Source of the DNA: Bryobacteraceae bacterium
Lineage (GTDB): Bacteria > Acidobacteriota > Terriglobia > Bryobacterales > Bryobacteraceae
NCBI GenBank assembly: GCA_030036985.1
Contig: JASHSD010000702.1
Span: 1 to 8,272, forward strand
DNA length: 8,272 nucleotides
Direction: 5' to 3'
The translations under genes were made by a program, and so were the position numbers. The notes beneath the pieces were generated by a model. The model saw only the letters and a program-made list of their open reading frames with translations. It made no database searches and was not told where the DNA came from. Position 1 is the first letter of the stretch; every line of letters starts with the position of its first letter. Below are positions 5,229 through 8,272 of the stretch, piece by piece.

Positions 5229-5248
5229 TGCTCCAAAATGCTCCAAAA
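5229..5248. repeat. Two tandem 10-bp repeats, candidate integrase arm-type sites
   Basis: TGCTCCAAAA occurs twice in direct tandem (5229-5238 and 5239-5248), between the tRNA fragment and the stop codon of the integrase. Tyrosine integrases of the lambda type bind short direct repeats in the arms beside the core with their N-terminal domain, and such sites usually lie next to int. The repeats fit that role. A partial match of the unit (GCTCCA) also occurs at the CCA end of the tRNA fragment. Confidence 0.5.
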
Positions 5249-6337
5249 CTACATCACTGGCAGTGCTGACTCCAGCGCGTCCACCGCTTCCTTGCGTTTG
5301 GCGACGGAAGCCCGCGTATAGACGTTCTGGCTTACATCGAGCGTATGGCCGAGCTGGTCGGCAACCAGCTTCGGATCGTCGTGAATCTCGTTCATGAGCG
5401 TGGCGTGCGTGCGCCGCATGACGTGGAAATCCACCCATCCCAGATTCGCCGCCTTCAGGCGCGGGCCGATATGCCTGCGGTAGATGTTGTCCCGCGATAG
5501 GGGCGTCTTGCCCGTCTCGGTCGGGAATACCCAGGCATCCTCGCCGGTGTCGCGCGAGAGGGCTTTCCATTCGCGCAGCTCGTCGAGTATGCCTTCGGCA
5601 AGCGCCGCTTTGCGAACCGAATGGTTCGTCTTCGGCGAGTCGATCTTGCCGCGATAGACTCGTTGCCGGATTTCGGCATGGGTTGCTGTGAGATGGCCCC
5701 ATTTGAGGCCGAAGATTTCTCCGGGCCGGAGGCCTGCGAGTATGGCGAGCTTGGCGATGAGCCGCTCGCGCTGTTCAAGTGCGGCGAAACATATTTGCAC
5801 CTCCTTCAATGTCATGACGGTATGTTCCGGGCGCTTCGCATCCCTCGGGATGAAAAGCAATTCCGCCGGATTGCGCAACAGATGGCCTTCCTGCACGGCC
5901 ATGCGGAAAACCTGCCTTAAGTCCCAGCGCAGATGCGCCACGACGCTGTACGACAGGCCCGCCCGTGTTTTCTCATCGAGCAGTTCCTGCAAACCGTCGC
6001 GCGAGAAGCTCCCGAGTTTTCTTTCGCCGTAAATCGGCGTGAGATGCACCCGGAAGCGATCCTCGTTGGTCGCCTTCGTCGAGAGCTTCCATTTCCTGCT
6101 GTAGAAGGGCAAGTAGGTATTGCTCACGAATTCACCCCAGGTGGTGGAAGGAGAGGGGGCCTGCGCCCGCGCATTGATCGGTGCCAGGATTGCATCAAGC
6201 GCCGTTTGCGCCTCCGTTTTCTTGACCGTCGATACCCTGCCGAGCGTGCGTTTCCGGCGATGGCCGTCTTCCCACCATTGCGCTATCCAGTTACCGTCAA
6301 CCTTGCTTAAACTTCCCTGCTGATACCGCCTGCGCAT
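5249..6337 (-). CDS. int: Tyrosine site-specific recombinase (integrase)
   Basis: This 362-residue phage-type integrase is expected to join the element to a tRNA-Gly target by a covalent phosphotyrosyl intermediate. The N-terminal arm-binding part is about 1-60 (QQGSLSKVDGNWIAQWWEDG), the SAM-like core-binding domain about 64-160, and the catalytic domain about 170-350. Catalytic residues are R204 (AGLRPGEI), K236 (SPKTNHS), H305 and R308 (DFHVMRRTHAT), H331 (QLGHT) and Y340 (NVYTR). All are present, so the enzyme looks intact. The start is ATG 6337, with AAAGGA a few bases upstream. It lies 27 nt downstream of the excisionase-like gene and reads toward the tRNA fragment, the usual layout of tRNA-targeting elements. 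The N-terminal style recalls acidobacterial integrases, from memory only. Confidence 0.93.
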   Translation of the reverse strand: MRRRYQQGSLSKVDGNWIAQWWEDGHRRKRTLGRVSTVKKTEAQTALDAILAPINARAQAPSPSTTWGEFVSNTYLPFYSRKWKLSTKATNEDRFRVHLTPIYGERKLGSFSRDGLQELLDEKTRAGLSYSVVAHLRWDLRQVFRMAVQEGHLLRNPAELLFIPRDAKRPEHTVMTLKEVQICFAALEQRERLIAKLAILAGLRPGEIFGLKWGHLTATHAEIRQRVYRGKIDSPKTNHSVRKAALAEGILDELREWKALSRDTGEDAWVFPTETGKTPLSRDNIYRRHIGPRLKAANLGWVDFHVMRRTHATLMNEIHDDPKLVADQLGHTLDVSQNVYTRASVAKRKEAVDALESALPVM

Positions 6338-6364
6338 AGATTCCTTTCGGGAGCGCCTGCGGCG

Positions 6365-6658
6365 TCAATGGTCGGCGATGATCGGATCGTAGCACTGTTC
6401 GCTGGCCTTGATCCATTCATCAAGGCTGGACCGGCGCACTATGCACCGGCGACCGATTTTTACGCAGGGCAGGGGCTTCGCGCCGCGCACATGGCCGTTG
6501 ATGAGGTTATGAACATGCGCTTTGGAACAGCGCAGTTCGCGGGCGACTCCCGCGACCGTCATCACCTGGCTGAAATGGGGGAGCGAGGCAGGATCAGGTG
6601 TCTCAATCGAAGGAATGGCCGCTGTGCGGCTGCGTGTTGGGAATGGATGCCCGTCCAT
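6365..6658 (-). CDS. Small HTH protein, excisionase/AlpA-like
   Basis: This 97-residue protein has a MerR-like HTH_17 domain at about residues 32-85. It has the helix-turn-helix MTVAGVARELRCSKAHVHNL, then a wing with LPCVKIGRRCIVRRSSLDEWI, the family's usual ending. Such proteins bend DNA as recombination directionality factors or regulate the int operon (AlpA). The start ATG 6658 is preferred because AGGAG (plus-strand 6666-6670) stands 7 nt upstream; a start at 6691 would add 11 residues without a binding site. The first 30 residues are Pro/Ser/Thr-rich and probably disordered. It is upstream of int in the same direction and likely co-transcribed with it. Confidence 0.75.
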   Translation of the reverse strand: MDGHPFPTRSRTAAIPSIETPDPASLPHFSQVMTVAGVARELRCSKAHVHNLINGHVRGAKPLPCVKIGRRCIVRRSSLDEWIKASEQCYDPIIADH

Positions 6659-6705
6659 AAGCTCGCTCCTGATGCGAGTATCGGCGAGCATGCGGGAGAG
6701 GCGAA

Positions 6706-6725
6706 ACGCTAAAGGACGCTAACCG
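6706..6725. repeat. Two tandem 10-bp repeats upstream of the excisionase gene
   Basis: ACGCTAAAGG (6706-6715) is followed directly by ACGCTAACCG (6716-6725), identical at 8 of 10 positions. The pair lies about where the -35 region of the leftward xis-int operon should be, and near the rightward promoter. Excisionases commonly bind short phased direct repeats, so this is a candidate operator or Xis site. Confidence 0.4.
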
Positions 6726-6731
6726 TCGCGC

Positions 6732-6765
6732 CGGGTTTGACGCGAACGGGTTTGGCCGCTATGGT
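6732..6765 (+). promoter_or_regulatory. Promoter of the rightward gene with overlapping direct repeats
   Basis: TTGACG (6737-6742, 5 of 6 to consensus) and TATGGT (6760-6765, 4 of 6) are 17 bp apart. Transcription would begin near 6772, just before the AGGAGG at 6776-6781 and ATG 6791. The 8-mer CGGGTTTG occurs at 6732-6739 and 6747-6754, overlapping the -35 and lying in the spacer, so a bound protein could block polymerase. This supports the ATG 6791 start over the upstream TTG 6737 and ATG 6761. Confidence 0.5.
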
Positions 6766-6790
6766 TCGCGGCGACAGGAGGCAGAGGGAA

Positions 6791-7141
6791 ATGTCGCAGC
6801 GACGCAGCGTAGAGCAGTCGAAAAGCCTCACGCAAGAAGACGTGGAAGCATGGCTGCGTCAGGAAATCGATCATAGCAGGAAAGCGACGGAACTGCGGAT
6901 CGCGGGAGCCAAGGAAATAGCCACAGGTTTCGCTGCGAAGCGCATACCACCCTCGGAAGCAGCCGATCACATCTACCGGCATGAGAATCGCTGGGGCGAA
7001 GCGCTGCCGGGCGTATGGACGACGGAAGGAAAGACGGATCAGCGGATTCTCGGTGAATTGGACGAAGCCCGCGTTCGCCAGCGACGCAGACGCGAACACG
7101 CTGGCGGAACCCAGACGGGAACGCGCGGTAGAGACCGATAG
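6791..7141 (+). CDS. Hypothetical charged protein, divergent from the int operon
   Basis: The gene encodes 116 residues of unrecognised family. It is expressed from its own promoter (6737-6765), with AGGAGG 9 nt before the ATG. The N-terminal two-thirds looks helical and amphipathic (SLTQEDVEAWLRQEIDHSRKA, then ELRIAGAKEIATGFAAKRI), followed by a compact aromatic segment (HENRWGEALPGVW) and a strongly basic tail rich in Arg. No signal peptide or membrane span is seen. Its place beside the excisionase/integrase genes suggests an accessory or regulatory protein of the element, by position alone. Its stop (TAG 7139-7141) is one base from the stop of the convergent TPR gene. Confidence 0.65.
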   Translation: MSQRRSVEQSKSLTQEDVEAWLRQEIDHSRKATELRIAGAKEIATGFAAKRIPPSEAADHIYRHENRWGEALPGVWTTEGKTDQRILGELDEARVRQRRRREHAGGTQTGTRGRDR

Positions 7142-7142
7142 C

Positions 7143-8272
7143 TCATTCGCTTTCCCTTCTTTGTTGGGTAAGTCTTTGAAACTCGTCGAATGAGCGCAAC
7201 TCGCCAAATACCGGCCAAAGATGCAGCCACGCTGTAAGCGAATCGTGTTCACGACAGGCCTGGGCGAGTGCTCTCACCGCCTTTCTGTGCTTTCCAACCG
7301 CCATGTAACCAAGCGCCATCTGCATTGGCGCGACATGCTTGCTTCGGGAGTAGCGAAGCATGGTGGCAAATTGCCTGGCTGGGCTCGGTAGAGTATCCGC
7401 CACTTCCTCCAGCGCCTTGTATACGGCGGAGAATAACTCATCCGTGGCGAGTCGCCGGGCAGGTCCCCATTCTTCCGGGTGCTCGCGTAGCCGCAAATCG
7501 GTGGCGTGACAGAGAAGCGTCAGCCCCGGCACGAGTTCCTCGCCCACCAATTGGTGGACAACCACCATGTACGGGGTCGCGGGTTCCCGTTGCGCCAAAG
7601 CAAGCAGCGCGGAAACCAGTCGCACCAGCCAATTACGCGGGCTCATCACGAAGGCCAGACTCAAGGCCATGGTGGCCTCGTCGAATCTGCCGCTGGCGTA
7701 GAGAAAAAATCCGTAGGCAAGCTGGGATGAAAAATCCTCCGGGTTCTCGACGGTGCGCTCCTTGAGCAACAGGAGCGCCTCGTCCACTTCACCTATAGCC
7801 GCGAGAAAGGCCGGATGGTGCCACGCGCCATAGCGCGTCCAGTAGGGATCAAGCTCAAGCGCTTTCTCGAATGATGCGCGGCCTTCTTCCCATTGCAAGC
7901 GGCAGCAATGGATAACGCCGGAGAGCGTATGGGCTTTCCAGAAGTTCGGGTTGCAACGTAAAGTCTCGCGAACGGCGTCTTGCGCATCGCGGAGATTCTC
8001 GGCGGTCGTCGAATGGTTGGGATGGTACATCGCCCAGCGCAGATACACGTCGGCCTTGCCCGCATGCGCGGGAGCGAAATCCGGCTCGGCTTCGAGCGCG
8101 AAGCCGAAATGATCGAACGCCAGCGCGTCGTCGCCGGGCGTGCATTGGGAGAAATAGTAGAGAGCGCGGCGGTATTCCTGATCCGCCTGGTGCGTCCGGT
8201 TATAGGCGAATGCGGCCTGATAGGCCTTGCCGCCGGGACGCTTGCGGCCTTTGAGGCTCTCCTCGGCGGGAA
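7143..8272 (-). CDS. TPR-repeat protein, 3' part (5' end outside the window)
   Basis: The frame is open from the right edge for 375 residues and ends in TGA at 7143-7145, so only the C-terminal part is seen. An internal GTG at 8048 is not taken as the start, because coding-like sequence continues upstream to the edge (YFSQ, then FALEAEPDFAPAHAGKADVYL). Several tetratricopeptide units are visible, for example FALEAEPDFAPAHAGKADVY, ETLRCNPNFWKAHTLSGVIH and ASFEKALELDPYW, then weaker ones. TPR arrays mediate protein-protein contact. The style resembles the C-terminal half of large winged-helix (CadC-like) or signalling regulators, but the N-terminal domain is not in view. No signal peptide can be judged. 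It is either cargo of the element or a flanking chromosomal gene. Confidence 0.85.
   Translation of the reverse strand, partial: PAEESLKGRKRPGGKAYQAAFAYNRTHQADQEYRRALYYFSQCTPGDDALAFDHFGFALEAEPDFAPAHAGKADVYLRWAMYHPNHSTTAENLRDAQDAVRETLRCNPNFWKAHTLSGVIHCCRLQWEEGRASFEKALELDPYWTRYGAWHHPAFLAAIGEVDEALLLLKERTVENPEDFSSQLAYGFFLYASGRFDEATMALSLAFVMSPRNWLVRLVSALLALAQREPATPYMVVVHQLVGEELVPGLTLLCHATDLRLREHPEEWGPARRLATDELFSAVYKALEEVADTLPSPARQFATMLRYSRSKHVAPMQMALGYMAVGKHRKAVRALAQACREHDSLTAWLHLWPVFGELRSFDEFQRLTQQRRESE

Noticed and set aside
7268..7765. Rightward open frames opposite the TPR gene
   Set aside because: They are antisense shadows of a frame with clear TPR units that runs to the window edge. They are rich in Pro/Arg and show no motifs.

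Overview
The window reads as the backbone of a plasmid-like replicon joined to an integration module, from a GC-rich bacterium. It carries a Rep_3 initiator with an iteron origin, an IncQ-type RepB primase, a ParA/ribbon-helix-helix partition pair, a 3' fragment of tRNA-Gly(CCC) that looks like an attachment site, a tyrosine integrase and a small excisionase-like protein. The host cannot be fixed by eye. The integrase N-terminus and the large TPR protein at the right end remind me of Acidobacteriota proteins, but a proteobacterium is also possible. This is an inference from remembered family style, not from a search.

Layout. Bases 1-276 hold the tail of one gene and a small Asn-rich reading frame. 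That frame has an excellent ribosome binding site but no normal start codon. A 12-bp hairpin (327-358) separates them from a leftward pair: a RepB-like primase (507-1433) and an overlapping 33-residue micro-ORF (409-510). Bases 1434-2258 are the replication origin: two adjacent hairpins, a DnaA-box-like site, an AT-rich stretch, an inverted repeat and nine iterons, followed by the rightward rep gene (2274-3230). The leftward parA-RHH operon (4232 to 3238) converges on rep. Bases 4233-4775 are a lower-GC, repeat-rich gap that is a candidate centromere. A small unknown gene (4776-5000) follows.

Bases 5146-5190 are the 3' 45 nt of a tRNA-Gly(CCC), from the anticodon loop to CCA, with no 5' half beside them. 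Two tandem 10-bp repeats and the integrase (leftward, 5249-6337) come next, then the excisionase-like gene (6365-6658). A regulatory region with two sets of direct repeats and a good promoter divides these from a rightward unknown gene (6791-7141). That gene ends one base from the stop of a leftward TPR protein, which runs off the right edge.

How it works together (inference): Rep binds the iterons and opens the AT-rich region, the primase may start strands at the hairpins, and ParA with the RHH protein would segregate the element. The integrase and excisionase could move it in and out of a chromosomal tRNA-Gly gene. The order tRNA fragment then int, with plasmid genes on the other side, is what attP looks like in a free circle or at a tandem junction. 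The element is therefore best read as an integrative plasmid. No CRISPR array, rRNA, transposase or recognisable defence system was seen.
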